A DNA stretch of 64,000 nt from Cristatella mucedo (GCA_009760855.2 WPIO01000091.1:907001-971000), one strand, 5' to 3'. Counted from the first letter of the stretch, positions 9,999-21,864 are shown. Notes: generated by a model not told the origin, from the letters alone. Translations and numbers: made by a program.

Positions 9999-11381
9999 CA
10001 CTCACGTACTTACTTCAATCCTATTTGGCACAGCCTCCCAACTCAATGTCAGAGGAACAAGTGAACACAAATTTATGTCAGACATGCCACAGCCTTCCAA
10101 CTCAATTCCAGAAACAGAGGTTAAAAGAAATTCATGTCAGACGGGATCTGCTGCTAACAGCACTCCGGCAAGGCTGGAGGGTAGAGACAGTGGAAGAGGC
10201 ATCAGGCTTTGGTTGCAAGCAGCAAGGTCCAGGGAGAGCAGGCTCTCGCTATACCCTTCTTCGGTTAGCATTCAGTGATTGTAGTCATGTTTCTGTGGCC
10301 GCAGCTGCTATCAAGACCGATATATAGGAAGTAAAGAGGTTTTGAAAGCCACGTTTGCATGCCAAGACTGTTACATTGTTAGATTTTGGACCGTGCTTGA
10401 GATTATTAGCCGTTCCTCAACTAATAACCATAAAAACACGCTGTAACGGCTCCTGCACTAAAGTCCTCGGCAAAAAGCACAGCACACGTCAATGATGCTA
10501 GTCCCTTGCACAAGCGCGACTGATGCTGAAGCTGGCACCTCAAAGCACGGCTACAGTGAGTCACAGGTGCTGCCTCGATACACGTGGGTCTGCCACCAAT
10601 AGCAGCAACGAGTGCCCATTACCTTATGGGGGAATGTCAAGGAAATACTTATACAATTTGTCCGAAATCGAATATTTGTATAGGGTACCTTTCAAAATTT
10701 AAACATGTTAGAAATTGTATCAGAAGCTCTGACAAAGTCCACATAAAAAAATGGTTATGCAAACCGTGTCTAACCCGGATGTAAACCGGAAGCACCATAT
10801 CTTACAAATAATAAATTGCCAATCTATGCAATATATGCTATCTGTATCCCAACTTGTCGAACCTTATCGATCGAGATACATGCAGACGCTTGTGGAGGTG
10901 CATTCTTGTGACTTTTATACAATTTCATTTCCGTTGTAGATTTGTGCCTTATAAAATCCAAAACTCGGATAATACTTAATAAATCGGAGTACAATTTGAC
11001 GACCGACGACTTCAAGGGCCAAGCCACCCGACTCCGCCCTGTCGCCCTCCGGTGATTAGCTTCCTTCAGATAGATGGAGGTCAGACCCCTCTCCTGGGCA
11101 AATCCTGCCCAGGTCTTTTCTTGCATGCATCCCCAAAGCAGCTGCTGTATCCGATCTCGCCACTAATATAGTGTAAGCTGTCGACTGTGATCCAACCAAA
11201 AATTCTGGAAAGCCCATATCCAAGACTAGAGCTGCAATAAAAGTGAAGGTAGTCTGGACACACAGATCACGTGCTCAGTTATGCCGTTGCCAAGAGGCAG
11301 GCCAAGCAGAGCATCGAGCCGAATGATTACAAAAGCTGCTGGATTTCGCGAACAGAGAGCCATGCACGTGCGCTTACGTAC

Positions 11382-11437
11382 CTTGAGGTGCTGAGCATGA
11401 TGCAATGTGTGGTGCAGTTCGAGGGTGCAGCATATGC
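11382..11437 (-). CDS. UNC80: UNC80 window exon 27 (56-nt exon)
   Basis: 56 nt, entered with 2 nt and left in phase 0. It has a textbook acceptor (a long pyrimidine run then TTTATGCAG) and donor GTACGT. It encodes ICCTLELHHTLHHAQHLK, aligned with the family's VCLTLQ...I..FLPHLR helix. Similarity is moderate, but splice signals, length and phase all fit. Confidence 0.82.
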
Positions 11438-11654
11438 CTGCATAAAGGAAAAGGAACAGGGTGGGAACGCAATGCTCAGACAGGAGCTAAGAGCTTCTGG
11501 CACTCAGGCACACGAGTGTGCCAAGTACATAAATAAGCATGCATTCAGTTCAATTCATTAAACCTCTACACAAGGTTGAACCAAAATGAAACTGACCTCA
11601 CCACAATGTACTGTAGCCCTGACTAAATATCAGATGCCATAATAATAATAATAA

Positions 11655-11825
11655 TCCTAGCTGATTAAACAGCCTTTTTTGTATAGCGACAGAAGAGCCT
11701 TTACGGCTATCACCACCGCTTGCAGTGGCGATAAAGAATCGCCCACCGCAGGAATCGAACCCATGACCTCGGGACCGAGGTCGTGAAAGCAGCCACCTTA
11801 CCTAGTGAGCCATCACGGCTCACCG
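11655..11825 (-). repeat. SINE-1 copy
   Basis: Full length on the minus strand. The plus strand shows the tail (GATTAAACAGCCTTTTTTG), the body and the palindrome CACGACCTCGG / CCGAGGTCGTG in place of a tRNA anticodon arm, then the A-box region (CCTTACCTAGTGAGCCATCA reverse complement). Confidence 0.85.
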
Positions 11826-12113
11826 AGCATCTAAGGACTTTTCTTATATATGCTTCACTATCCAATACTGACAAGAAAAGACCACTTCACCTATAGGACC
11901 AGTTATAGGAAAACCAAGTGTGACTTGGAAATGGGAAAGCTTAACGCTCAGACTAGGTTCAGCCAACATATTTCTCGTAGCATCTGCTCAAAATTTATGT
12001 GTCCTGCTCCAAGGTGACCTTTCACTAGACAATTGCATCAGCTATACAGTCAAGTCTGCCTATTTCAAGCTACATAGCATTGCTAAAATTCAGGTTTGCT
12101 TAGACGGGGTGGA

Positions 12114-12116
<3 letters not shown>

Positions 12117-12180
<64 letters not shown>
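12117..12180. repeat. (AG)n microsatellite inside a LINE
   Basis: About 32 uninterrupted AG units placed between the LINE codons for the AxLDKDTTS region and the VQAFVTCS region. Other copies have no repeat here, so it replaced or expanded within LINE sequence after insertion. Confidence 0.96.
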
Positions 12181-12183
<3 letters not shown>

Positions 12184-12807
12184 CTACGTTCAAATTGGTC
12201 CAGGCATTTGTGACATGCAGTCTTGACTGTTGTAAGACACTGCTTGCTGGCCTAACGCCAGTGCGATCACGCACTCACGGTGGATGCAAAACTCGGCAGC
12301 TAAGCAGGCTTGTCTGTCGTGACCATTGCAGTTGCCACATACCACTTATGCCGACCTGCACTGGCTCCCAACCAAGCAGCGTATCGAGTTTAAGAGTTTG
12401 TCACTCACTTTTAGGTCCCTTCATTTTCTTGCTCCAACCTACTTATCAGAATTACTCCCCCACCAAGCTGGGCATCACACCACCTGCTTTTCTGAATCAC
12501 ATCGTTTAGCTATACCTCGTACAAACCTCAAATCTTTTGGAGACTATGGCTTCAATTAGTATGCTTCCAAAGCCTGGAACTAACTCCCAACTGACGTTAC
12601 AATATTTGATGACATTTAAAAAGAAGCTAAAAATGCACCTGCTTCCAACAGCATTTAGTGGGTCCTTGTGATTCGTCCTTAGTGTGCTCACGTGTACTGA
12701 CACTGTGCACGCTGCCACTAACTATATTTACATGTTGACCTTGTGCATGTCACTTCTAACCCAATTATGCCTGTTGACATTTTGGATGTTACCACTAAAT
12801 ATTACCC

Positions 12808-12935
12808 GATTTAACAGCCTTAACGGCTATCATAACCACTTGTAGTTGGCAATACAGGATGGCGCATTGCAGTATTCGAACCACGACCTCAGTAGGGAAG
12901 AGCAAACGCCATACCTCCTGGGCTATCACGGCCCT
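12808..12935 (-). repeat. SINE-1 copy nested in a LINE
   Basis: A diverged SINE-1 on the minus strand (CGATTTAACAGCC tail, AACGGCTATCATAACCACTTG, then B box and A box remnants). It splits the 3' UTR of the surrounding family A copy, so it inserted after that LINE. Confidence 0.75.
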
Positions 12936-13674
12936 TAACCAACCATTTGATCATACTTCCTTTACAGCATATGTAAAGTTCCTAGAAAGAGATTCAGGTC
13001 TCTGAGGGTGCTATACAAAATTATTATTATTATTATTATTATTATGCATGTCCTATTAGTTTTCACCAAACAGGAGTAAAAAACTGATCTAACAGTGAGC
13101 ACTCGAATATTGCCAAGTGCAAAGCTACATTTCATTTTCTCCGATATATATTGGAACTTATTCTAGTATTCTAAGGTTGTGGATATTTTCCGCAGCTAGC
13201 CGGATCTGGTTACCTATACTACTGGACCTTCTAAGCCGGACAGCAAACTAATTGGCTTACAACGTTTTGCAAAGTTATTGGCAAGCAGTGGTTGCAAACG
13301 TTTGGTATAACGAGATTTAAGCAATACATAAGGCTGAATCAATGATACTCGTAGTAGATGTGTCATCGTTTTACAAAGAGTTTAACTGTAGAGTAGCTGC
13401 TGTGGCCACAGCTGTAGAAGCCATCCTAATCCGAGGATCATTGCGGCTCCATTAAGACTGACAACATTTTCTTTTGGCAAACTAGAAACTAAAACTAGAA
13501 ACTAAAACAAACTAGAAAATCTATTACAAAGATTAGGAACTCAAAAGAACATCATGACCAAAGAAAGTTTTCTGCTAGTGAAGTGCAACCTGGAAACTGT
13601 AGGGATCAGTGCTCAGTAACAAGCTGTAAAATTGGATTGATACAGGCAAGCTGAATACGCCAGCAACTACTGAC

Positions 13675-13714
13675 CTCTGATAAGAGTTGCGCATGCATCC
13701 CAGTCCACGGCACT
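13675..13714 (-). CDS. UNC80: UNC80 window exon 26 (40-nt exon)
   Basis: 40 nt, phase 0 to 1. It encodes SAVDWDACATLIR plus a split Gly, aligned position for position with the family's VEWE-x-[AS]-x-x-LI-x-G segment. The acceptor is a good CTGTTTCAG. The donor, GTCAGT, has C at +3, like exon 23. It is too short to stand out as an ORF and was found by following the protein family between exons 25 and 27. Confidence 0.85.
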
Positions 13715-14830
13715 CTGAAACAGAGTAGCAATAGAATATAGGACAACTCACCACTCCTGGTGCCAAGAAATACAGTACAAGTTGTATACCCATCACGTAA
13801 GATGTGTAGGAATAGCATCAAACCTGAACATGTGAGCAGTGTGTTTAGGATGGCTTTAAATTTGGCCCTATACTAGGGTATTCGAAAAACGGATGCCCAT
13901 CGATCCTAATCCTGACTGAACCATTAGTGGCATGCATAAGCAATGTCAGGCGTCTAATCACCTATTGGGATAAGCCAGATCACGTCGCGCCTGACTATTA
14001 TATCAACAAGCAGCAACAGCTCCCACGCACATGTCCTACATGGCATAAACTAACGTTTTGACCTAGCTCTCATGGAGAGTCACCATCGATTCGTTTGCAG
14101 ATGAACAAGCTGGTACCAACATTGTCTATGACTGCAAGTGTTCTCAGAACCAATTGATGAGCCATCGGTTTGACAAGTTCGAAAAATTACAGGTTCTGGC
14201 TATCGAACCGAAAGGTAACATTAGTAGGGCCTAGCAAAGCAAAGTCCCTCGGTCACCAGGGGGGAGCGGTTTGCTCGATGTTCACATAAACCACCCACGT
14301 GACTTCGAGACAGTGTCAGCTGTATGCAGTTTCGAATTATGGCTGATAGCATTCAAAGGTTCCTCAAAAGCCAATTTCGAGTACCCCAACCGATCATTTG
14401 CACTTTTGGAAAGCCGCAGAGTAAAACGCCCAAGACTGTCAATACGGGCGCTTCTAAGAATATTGATCAGATTTCGGGCTTCTCTGAGGCAGACATGGCG
14501 CCAGCCACCATATGTCCCGGCCTGCCAAAAGCGGTATGCTCAGCCTTCACGGCGAAGGGCCTACACTGAGCAACAGGGGAAGCTTTGATCGCTCTAAGCT
14601 TGGAGCTACTGCTAACATATGGAATGGCTTCGAATTGCACCACTCCCATGCACAGCCACACACGGTGCTACACTGCCACATGGTGCCGTACGACCGATAC
14701 TGGAGGATGCACAGGACCTCGAAAGATGTCACGCAGCCTGTAGATGCAGCAGAAAATACCTGCAAGTGCACACACCATGCCATGCCATGCCGTGCGTGGC
14801 ATGTCTCGTCGAATAGGCCCTGTGATAAGC

Positions 14831-14930
14831 AGGGGGGGGGGGGCTCGAGCCCACTACCTAGGTCATCAAATACCTAGACCTCGGTTGTTAATGGCACCTC
14901 AACCACTGGGACAAGCCAGCACGGATTTCG
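14831..14930 (-). repeat. SINE-2 head fragment with G10 homopolymer
   Basis: It contains GGGGCTCGAGCCCACTACCTAGG, interrupted relative to the consensus, and CACCTCAACCACTGGGACAAGCCAGC, the tRNA-like head of SINE-2 in minus orientation. A run of ten G replaces the usual junction to the tail. The tail is missing. The remaining 13715-15530 intron shows nothing recognisable. Confidence 0.6.
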
Positions 14931-15530
14931 ACTAAATGCACGGTATCCAGTAGATCTGAAGCTAATTAGGGGCACAACTAAACGACTTGAGTCAAAAGAG
15001 AGGGTGGTGCCATGCAAAGCTTAATTAGGAAGTTATTCAGATAGGCAGGCCGGAGCAAGCAAATGGGAGGATCTGAAGAATTAGAACATAATTTTGGAAG
15101 TCCTCAATAGGGGAACAAAAGCAGATTGGTGAAAAGTGGCATAATCTAGCAGTTGCAACGAAAATAGTCCTCGTGTAGATGTCGATGCTTGTGCTTAGAT
15201 GATACAGCATATACAATTAGTAGCCAAAGCAGTCCATAAACAAGAAATTGTTGAATGCATTTGACTGTGCTACAGATATGCAAAAACTTAAGAAGCCTGC
15301 CTGCCTAGCAATAGTTCCCTGCTGCCATAGTGTGTCAAATATTCGGACCTTAGAGGGATGCATACATAAAAGTCCCGTGAAAGAGGCACACACGGACCAC
15401 AAACGTGATGGTCACAACAATGGTGGAGCATCATTTGAAATTGGTCTCACAACGCGCACATTACATTTGCGGTGAGTGGTGGCATGATGGGAGTGGTTGA
15501 TTCAAGTTACCAGCTGTTTAAAAAGCTTAC

Positions 15531-15663
15531 CCGTATGTTATTTCGCTTCTGCACCTTCACAAATATCCGCTCCAACCGCTTAACGATAACGTTTGCCGGC
15601 CGCCTAGTTGCACCAGTTGCATCGGCAGACCACTCAGCAAGCGGCAGAATTTCTGTCATGTAC
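15531..15663 (-). CDS. UNC80: UNC80 window exon 25
   Basis: 133 nt, entered with 1 nt and left in phase 0 (donor GTAAGC). It encodes YMTEILPLAEWSADATGATR, RPANVIVKRLERIFVKVQKR, NNIR. It matches the family's Y-I-M-E-[MI]-LP...-W..[AE]A...P...I[LV]KRL-[DE]-R-[MI]-F pattern. Confidence 0.93.
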
Positions 15664-16134
15664 CTTCGCAAAAATAAGATCCGTGATCAAGAAAAAAATC
15701 AATGGCATGCCGATCACTAACTAAGATAAATAGGACTGCAACTAAATAGCCTGTGTACTTGGACACACAAGTATCTAGGCAGGGGTCCATCGAGGTCATC
15801 TTATAAAGAGAGGCCTGCTTAGCACTAGTACCGTTTACCCCCACCCCAACAGTACTGCAGCTCTACCTACTGTTAGGCGGTCTGAGGAAAATGGACTTTC
15901 CAAGACTGGACGAAATTTAAAAATACACCATTAAATGTCAAGAATAATCCACTAAAAACTCTTGACTTGGTCTTGCTTGCGTATACACATGCAAATAGAC
16001 CCATAAACACACAGACATATGTGCGAACTGACTTACACATGAAAATGAACGCTTGCGTCGGCCTACCATGCAGACATTCGATTCGCACTGCCAACATCTC
16101 TGTGACTTGATAGCTAAAGTGTTGTTAGTAAATT

Positions 16135-16262
16135 ATTGTGATGGGCCTGATAGTTCGATCTGCGGGCTTTAGACTGAAGGTAAGATGGTCACACTTAACG
16201 ATCCAGGTTGTGGGTTCGAGTCCTGCAATAGGCAATCCTTTATTGCCCAATACAACACACTT
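16135..16262 (+). repeat. SINE-1 head copy
   Basis: A tRNA-like segment on the plus strand with a B box (GGGTTCGAGTCC) followed by GCAATAGGCAATCCTTTATTGCC, as in SINE-1. The downstream body and tail are lost. Confidence 0.65.
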
Positions 16263-16429
16263 ATCTTTCATAAAGTTAGCACTGGGCATGCAATTACACA
16301 AAGCAAACCATTTTGAGAAATTCATATATGCTTGCAATAAAGTTTCAAGGCTAGGACACGTTCCTGTCCTTAATAGAGTTTGGCTTGCATCCTTACAGTC
16401 ATAGCCAAGGCACACCATCAGTAGCAGTA

Positions 16430-16560
16430 GTGGTCGAGCAGCAGCTGTTGCAGCATCAGCAACAGCTAGTAGCAGCAGCTTGCCACAGCATCAGCTTGCA
16501 GCAGCAGCTTGCCACAGCAGCAGCTTGCCACAGCACCATCTTGCACAGCACCTTGCAAAG
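16430..16560. repeat. imperfect CAG / CAGCTTGCCA tandem repeat
   Basis: Repeating units of AGCAGCAGCTTGCCACAGC-type sequence with variable CAG content. It is open as Gln/Ala/His-rich frames, but no splice sites or family match support coding. It lies in UNC80 intron 24. Confidence 0.75.
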
Positions 16561-17344
16561 CCCCAAGGTCAATTAGAGTAAGAGCACTTCTTCAGCAGAA
16601 GCAGCTGGCACTGCAAATTGACTAACAGTACCTGGTCCACAGAACATTACCACACATGGTTATAAGATCTTCTTGGAGGCCGATGGCTGGCTACCTTGGC
16701 CAGATTTTTTTTATAGATCCTCTCCACGGGCATTTGGGCCAGTAGGCTTCCTGAGGTCAACCACCAAAGGCACACCTTTAATTTCAGCAGCTGATACCGA
16801 CCACCAGAGACCTCCGAGACCAAGGCCCTCCTCCACTCTCCTCTGGCTTTACCGTGGCAGCTTTTTGCGATTAAATGGAATTCCTCTGTTCACCCTTTCC
16901 GGCAGCATTTAGTTCACTGTTCGCGATGTGTGAAACTCCAAGGAGACCACGTATGCACGACCAGCCCTTTCCCGGCCGGCACTGTACCCATTGTGGAGGG
17001 AGAGTCTGTCTGTGGGTCGTCAAAGTGCCAGCCTTGCAGGCTGAGTCAGCTGGGCTGGGTTTTAATGTAGCACTTTCTTACTTCGTGAAACAGAACATTC
17101 TGATGTGATTTAACTAATCGATTGACTCTATCTCGAGATCCTGAAGCTGTCAGCTGCTAGTTGCCACTCTGAAAACCTCTTGAGCTACTCCATAGCTAGC
17201 GAGTCTCTTGTCTACTTTGCTCTTCCAGCTTCAGGGCTGAAGTTCATCATCAGGCTAAGGCACTTCTGTCAAATCTGAGGAGAAGAAGAGCAGCCAGAGA
17301 GGAGTGATCACCTGCTATGATATCCCTTGGCTCCTAGCCAAAGG

Positions 17345-17435
17345 ATAGGAGATACTTGAACGTAATAACTCAGGTCGTGGGTTCAAGGCCCGTAGCAGGC
17401 GACGTTTTATTACCTACTGCAAGCGAGAGCAATAG
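17345..17435 (+). repeat. SINE-1 head fragment
   Basis: It contains the B box GGGTTCAAGGCCC preceded by CTCAGGTCGT and followed by GCAGGCGAC and TTTATTACC. This is the SINE-1 order in diverged form. Confidence 0.55.
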
Positions 17436-17701
17436 CTGATACGGCCATTCTGCTCCCGATACAAATGTGGCTGGCTGTTGAATCAGCTAACATTTACTTT
17501 TCACTCTACGGCACCTGCCACTTTTCCGCTGCTTGCCAGCTCTGGTCTTTACACACCAGGAATAACATTATCAACACCGATGTGCCTTCAGTGTCAAGTA
17601 ACCCGCAATGATTTTTGCCAGGCAGTCTTGACATGGTTGTTCTCTGCACCCTGCACCGCACCCAGCATCCACTTTTGATGGGCATCATCGAGCCGATGCT
17701 C

Positions 17702-17847
17702 AGAATTGCAGCAAGCCAGAGCACATTGCAGCAAGCCAGAGCATATTGCAGCAAGCCAGAGCATATTGCAGCAAGCCAGAGCACATTGCAGCAAGCCAGA
17801 GCACATTGCAGCAAGCCAGAGCATATTGCAGCAAGCCAGAGCATATT
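17702..17847. repeat. 20-bp minisatellite, 7 copies
   Basis: The unit GCAAGCCAGAGCACATTGCA is repeated seven times with almost no divergence. The only variable site is C/T in GCACATT versus GCATATT. As 20 is not a multiple of 3, all frames read through the same words, giving long repetitive ORFs on both strands (Leu-Ala-Cys-Cys or Ala-Ser-Gln-Ser type) that I regard as non-coding. It lies in UNC80 intron 24. Confidence 0.95.
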
Positions 17848-18055
17848 CGCACGAAGTACAAAAGAGAATGGGTCAGCCATCACATATAATGCTCGAGGCA
17901 CTAAACCGGTTCACGCTCACTAACAGTGCTCACGCACGTAAGACTGCTACTGCTAGGCACGAGTGGCAGCGACATGATCAGCAGGGTTCACGATTTCATC
18001 AATAAACAGGTAGCCTAGCATTAAGATCATGCATTGGGCGCAACACATGTCTTAC

Positions 18056-18135
18056 CTTTGCAGCCCCTTGGATGCCATTGTGACTGGGTCATAAGTACCC
18101 ACTTTCAGTAGTGAGTGTGCTATTTCAGCCAGTTG
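18056..18135 (-). CDS. UNC80: UNC80 window exon 24, LAEIAHSLLK
   Basis: 80 nt, phase 0 to 2 (acceptor CATTTTTAG, donor GTAAGA). It encodes QLAEIAHSLLKVGTYDPVTM then ASKGLQ. The LAEIAHSLLK stretch is identical, as I remember it, to the vertebrate protein, and the YD..TM.S.GL.R tail also fits. Confidence 0.95.
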
Positions 18136-18393
18136 CTAAAAATGTCAAGAGCAAAATGATGCAATTCATCACAGCAATAACTATCAGTAACTTGCTCATT
18201 TACGCTTGCAACAGCAGTGTATTCTCGGTATCGAAATACAATGCAAGCTTGGACCACTAGCAACAAACACAAGCCGTTAAACATTTAAGAGACTGTAGGC
18301 CTTCAATTACGTTTGCATGCTAAGGCACGGTTAATTTTCGATTTTGCCGTCTCTCACCATTTCCGTCTGACACTTTTTGTTTGTGTGCATGTG

Positions 18394-18422
18394 CCTCTCT
18401 CTCTCTCTCTCTCTCTCTCTCT
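18394..18422. repeat. (CT)n microsatellite
   Basis: About 14 CT units in UNC80 intron 23, within a pyrimidine-rich stretch. Confidence 0.9.
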
Positions 18423-19584
18423 ACCCGTCTCTTATCAATCTGTCTTTTGCTAACTGTCCCTTGCTTTCTGCGTCATTCTTGCTCAATCTAACACATTTTC
18501 ACTGAAGCTACATCATTATGCTAAGCAGTCAGACGTAATATATACCTGCTAAGCATCATTTTTACATCAGCTCCTTAACTCGGGCTAACTGGATGTGGCC
18601 AAGCACAGCTTTAATGATGTGGCAAAAAAGAGAGACAATGCCTGCCAATGAAGCACTGACAATCCAGTGAAACTTCTCATTTGCATGGCCAATGGTAAAC
18701 ACAGTGATCCAATAACAGGACTTTTACAGAGCACCTATGGAACACCTGGATTTGCACTGGGCTTCTTGCAGCTACAAAAATGCTAATTTGTAAAGCAACA
18801 TAAGAAGAGCCGCCGAAGAGACATATCATTTTACGACACTAAAATGCCTACACATTTTAATGGCACTAACTTTTGCTAGCAGTGCAAAGGCACAGAAAAG
18901 CGAAGCAAGTTAAAAGTTGCAAGGATCTCTGAAAACTAAAAGGATAATAAGCAATTTTAGACAATCCTCTTGTAAATTAAAATACCGTGCATTTGATTTG
19001 CATAGAATGAACCACGGAGAGGGTGTGATGAAGATTGGATTTTAGCGCCTGATATTTGCGGAGGCATCAAATACATACACCTTATTAGACAGTGGTCGCC
19101 AGGCAAACAGGTAACACATGCGCATGACGACAATCAAGACGGTAGTGCTGGGCTCGGACTAGGAACAAATTCGAGCACGTTTAATTAAGGTGGCTGCAGC
19201 AACTTTAGTCCGTGCATTTTTCACATCCTTTCTAGAATTCTCCAACTCTCTCGTTGCAGGTTTTCCTGCCAGCTTACCAAAAACGCTTATAGACATTGCA
19301 ACTCAGCAGCTTTGACCCCCTATCGAGAGCATAACAAGTTCCGTGTCAAACACTTCTCTCTGAACCTGTGATGGCTTTCCAGCAAGCATGATGATGACGA
19401 CTTTAAGGTCTAGGTACTGACTTACGGCTTGAACACTTGAACACTTCTTTCTCTTGCTCTTGCTTCTACATTCAACTTTCTGTTTATACCTACTTGCTGA
19501 TCGCCCCTCATACCTCCTCATCCCCTGACTTCGGTAGAAGCTATCTGCATTTCTAGCTAGACTCAAATCTTACTGCGATCACGT

Positions 19585-19705
19585 TCTCAGTTTCTTTGCA
19601 CCCACCGAAATCTCTACGTGCCGGCATCACGATATCTCCTGACTTGACCACATTCAAGACAAGGCTGAAAATTCAACTGTCTCGACTGCATTTAACAAAA
19701 ATTAC
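19585..19705 (+). mobile_element. LINE family A coding fragment
   Basis: A short plus-strand remnant with ISPDLTTFKTRLKIQLSR, the element's C-terminal SPDLTTFKKNLKTHLFR motif. It faces a second fragment of the same family on the minus strand 100 bp away. Confidence 0.6.
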
Positions 19706-19799
19706 AGTAATTTTAAAGCATTTGCATAACAACCTACAAAAACTTAATAGTGTCAGCATGCATGAGCACAAACAACATACATGCATGCACATGGAGCAA

Positions 19800-20110
19800 A
19801 GGCTATGACTAACAGGTGGTTTTTAGCGTCTTTATAAATGTTGTTACCTCAGGGGTTGTTGTGACGTCAGCTGGAAGTGAAATCAAGGCTTTGGGAACAT
19901 ACGAGCTGAAAGCACAGTCTTCAAAGAACTTGGGGTAGGTTAGAGCCAGAGCTAAATGGCTTGAGTCAGAAGAGAGGCAGGTACGATGCAAAGTCCTATT
20001 AAGAAACATTTTGGGTAGTTCAGCCGGAGCAAAAGAAAGAAAACGTACCTACTATCGCATGAGAGATTGATGGAAAGCCAGTGCAGATCGGCCGGACGTA
20101 GATACATATA
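19800..20110 (-). mobile_element. LINE family A coding fragment, opposite orientation
   Basis: The minus strand encodes a decayed C-terminal part (FEDCAFSSYVPKALISLPAD, TTPEVTTFIKTLKT) and, further upstream, PADLHWLSINLS and ARxPTL-type remnants. With the plus-strand piece at 19585 it forms a tail-to-tail pair of truncated copies in UNC80 intron 23. Confidence 0.65.
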
Positions 20111-21267
20111 GTACTGGCCGGAAAATCTACGCATTATTGGAATGAACACAAATCTGAAAAGTAACTTCAGTTTTAAAAAACTACGGCCAACAATACTACC
20201 ACAGGGTAAGTTTATTATGAGGAAGCAGTAAATGCACCAGACTGCGTTTGCTGCCACCTCGGTTGGAGTACTAGGTGGGGAAACACGCACAACTAACTTA
20301 GTTGTTAGTTTCACGTGAATGTGAAAATAGTTGCGGTTTTTGAAGGATATTTTAGGCAGCACAGTCAGAAGACGGTGAAGTAAGATTTTTGGATGTGCCA
20401 GATATACTTCTCTAGGAAAATGTATCTTAACAACTGCACCGGGCACCAGTTTGGGGAATGTTCAAGTTGCGAGACTTCTTGTTTTGTACATGCACATACA
20501 CAGGCTAGATCTGGTTTGAGACTATGCAAGAAATAAGTAGTGCTGCTAGAGCAAGAAACCAGCTCACTAAGTTTCCTAATGAAAAAAGCCGTAAAGCACT
20601 GCAACATTGCTTTAGAAGTCTTGGCAAATACATGAGATGCCAAAACCATGGTGACCAGCATGAGTTATAATGTGTTCCCTGAAATTATGAGCCAGTAATT
20701 TAATTTAGTGCAGGCAATCAGCAAACTGAGAGAGTTAAAACCTAGTACACAGTTCTCAAAACAAAATTCTTTAGGTCCCTGTTTACCAGAAAACGCTGAT
20801 CGATTTTTTCTTTCCCTTGTGTCATCGAATTTTAGCATCTCTTCGAACCTTATCAAATTTATGTTTGTGAATGCTCAAATTAGCATGCTTCAAACTCTCT
20901 ATGATTGCTGGACAAATGGCCAACACGGTTGGTGAGGTATAGTTTTATAGAGTCGGATGCTAGATGCACCTAGTAAATCTTACTTTGCAATGCTCCGACG
21001 GTATTCGGAAATAATATCAGTGACTGTATCGGTAACCTTACATTGCCCACTACTACAAAAGCAGGGTTATTGCGCATATTTTTTACGTGGTAAGATAACA
21101 AGGTTGGTAGCATGTCTGATCAATTACTTATTATCACAAATACTGCTAACTCATGCAAATCGTATGCTCTAGTGAAATTGTGCTGGCCTGCAGTCAATGA
21201 AAACACTGAATTATCAGAGATTATAAGTCAATCATCAGGGTAGATATATATTTCGGGCCAGCACTGT

Positions 21268-21425
21268 ATATATAATTCATTGTATAGTGCCCTGAGAGAA
21301 CTTCAGGAGCTCATCTATTCAGGAGCTTCACATGTACCACGGGGTTCGAGCCCACGACATCGGGTCATCAAATACATTAACCTTAACATAGTTAGGGGGT
21401 AGGAGCACCACTGGGCCAAACCAGA
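21268..21425 (-). repeat. SINE-2 copy
   Basis: A minus-strand copy with the tail (TGTATAGTGCCCTGAGAGAAC) and head (GGGGTTCGAGCCCACGACAT...CACTGGGCCAAACCAG). Its head carries extra bases (TCATCAAATACATTAACC) also seen in the partial copy at 14831, which suggests a subfamily. Confidence 0.8.
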
Positions 21426-21469
21426 TTTTGTGAGATGTGGCCGTTGCGACGTTCACGCCAGAAATATAA

Positions 21470-21612
21470 TTAATTATACAATTTATTTGTATAGCGCTGC
21501 AAGATAACTTAATCTTTATTCAGGTGCTCCATTTATGCCTCGGGGCTCGAGCCCACGACCTCAGCCAGATCTTGGTCGGGGCGAGCACCTTAACCGCTGG
21601 ACCAAACCAGCT
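21470..21612 (-). repeat. SINE-2 copy
   Basis: A well-preserved minus-strand copy, with tail GTATAGCGCTGCAAGATAAC and head CGGGGCTCGAGCCCACGACC, 45 bp from the preceding SINE-2 and 250 bp from exon 23. The two form a same-direction pair. Confidence 0.85.
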
Positions 21613-21864
21613 AGCTTCTGCGTTTTGCACCTAACCTAAACGTGTTATTGCACTCCAGGAAGACTTGCGAGTAGTGAGTTTCAGAAGTTAGCTGCGATGT
21701 CTCAAATGCCAAGGGTATGCTTGGCTTTGGCATCCAAAGTTTTTGTAATGGCACACAGCTGAAAGTACCCGGTGTTGAATCAGCATGCACAGCATCATCC
21801 GGCTATACTACAGAGAAACCGAGCATAGCATTATGAGTATCTCGAGTGACGAGCCAGTGCAGAC

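Larger units (their letters stand above)
11893..13046 (+). mobile_element. LINE family A copy, 5'-truncated, interrupted twice
   Basis: The 3' part of a non-LTR retrotransposon. It encodes remnants of the post-reverse-transcriptase region (ISYTVKSAYFKLHSIAKIQ, ADLHWLPTKQRIEFK, LLPHQAGHHTTCF), with frameshifts and stops. An (AG)n tract sits at 12117-12180 inside the former coding region. A SINE-1 copy is inserted at about 12808-12935, before the tail. The element ends with the family hairpin and (ATT)n at 13021-13045. It lies inside UNC80 intron 26 and is dead. Confidence 0.85.

Noticed and set aside
12083-12274. Ser/Leu and Arg/Glu repeat ORFs as a repeat protein
   Set aside because: They are translations of the (AG)n tract inside a dead LINE copy.
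13575-13820. Minus-strand frame ending VLYFLAPG before a GTGAGT donor as the FLPHL part of UNC80
   Set aside because: The frame has a stop before any usable acceptor. The true segment was found as small exons at 13675-13714 and 11382-11437.
17506-18005. Long Leu/Ala/Cys-rich or Ala/Ser/Gln-rich ORFs on both strands
   Set aside because: They are a by-product of the 20-bp minisatellite, which is open in every frame.
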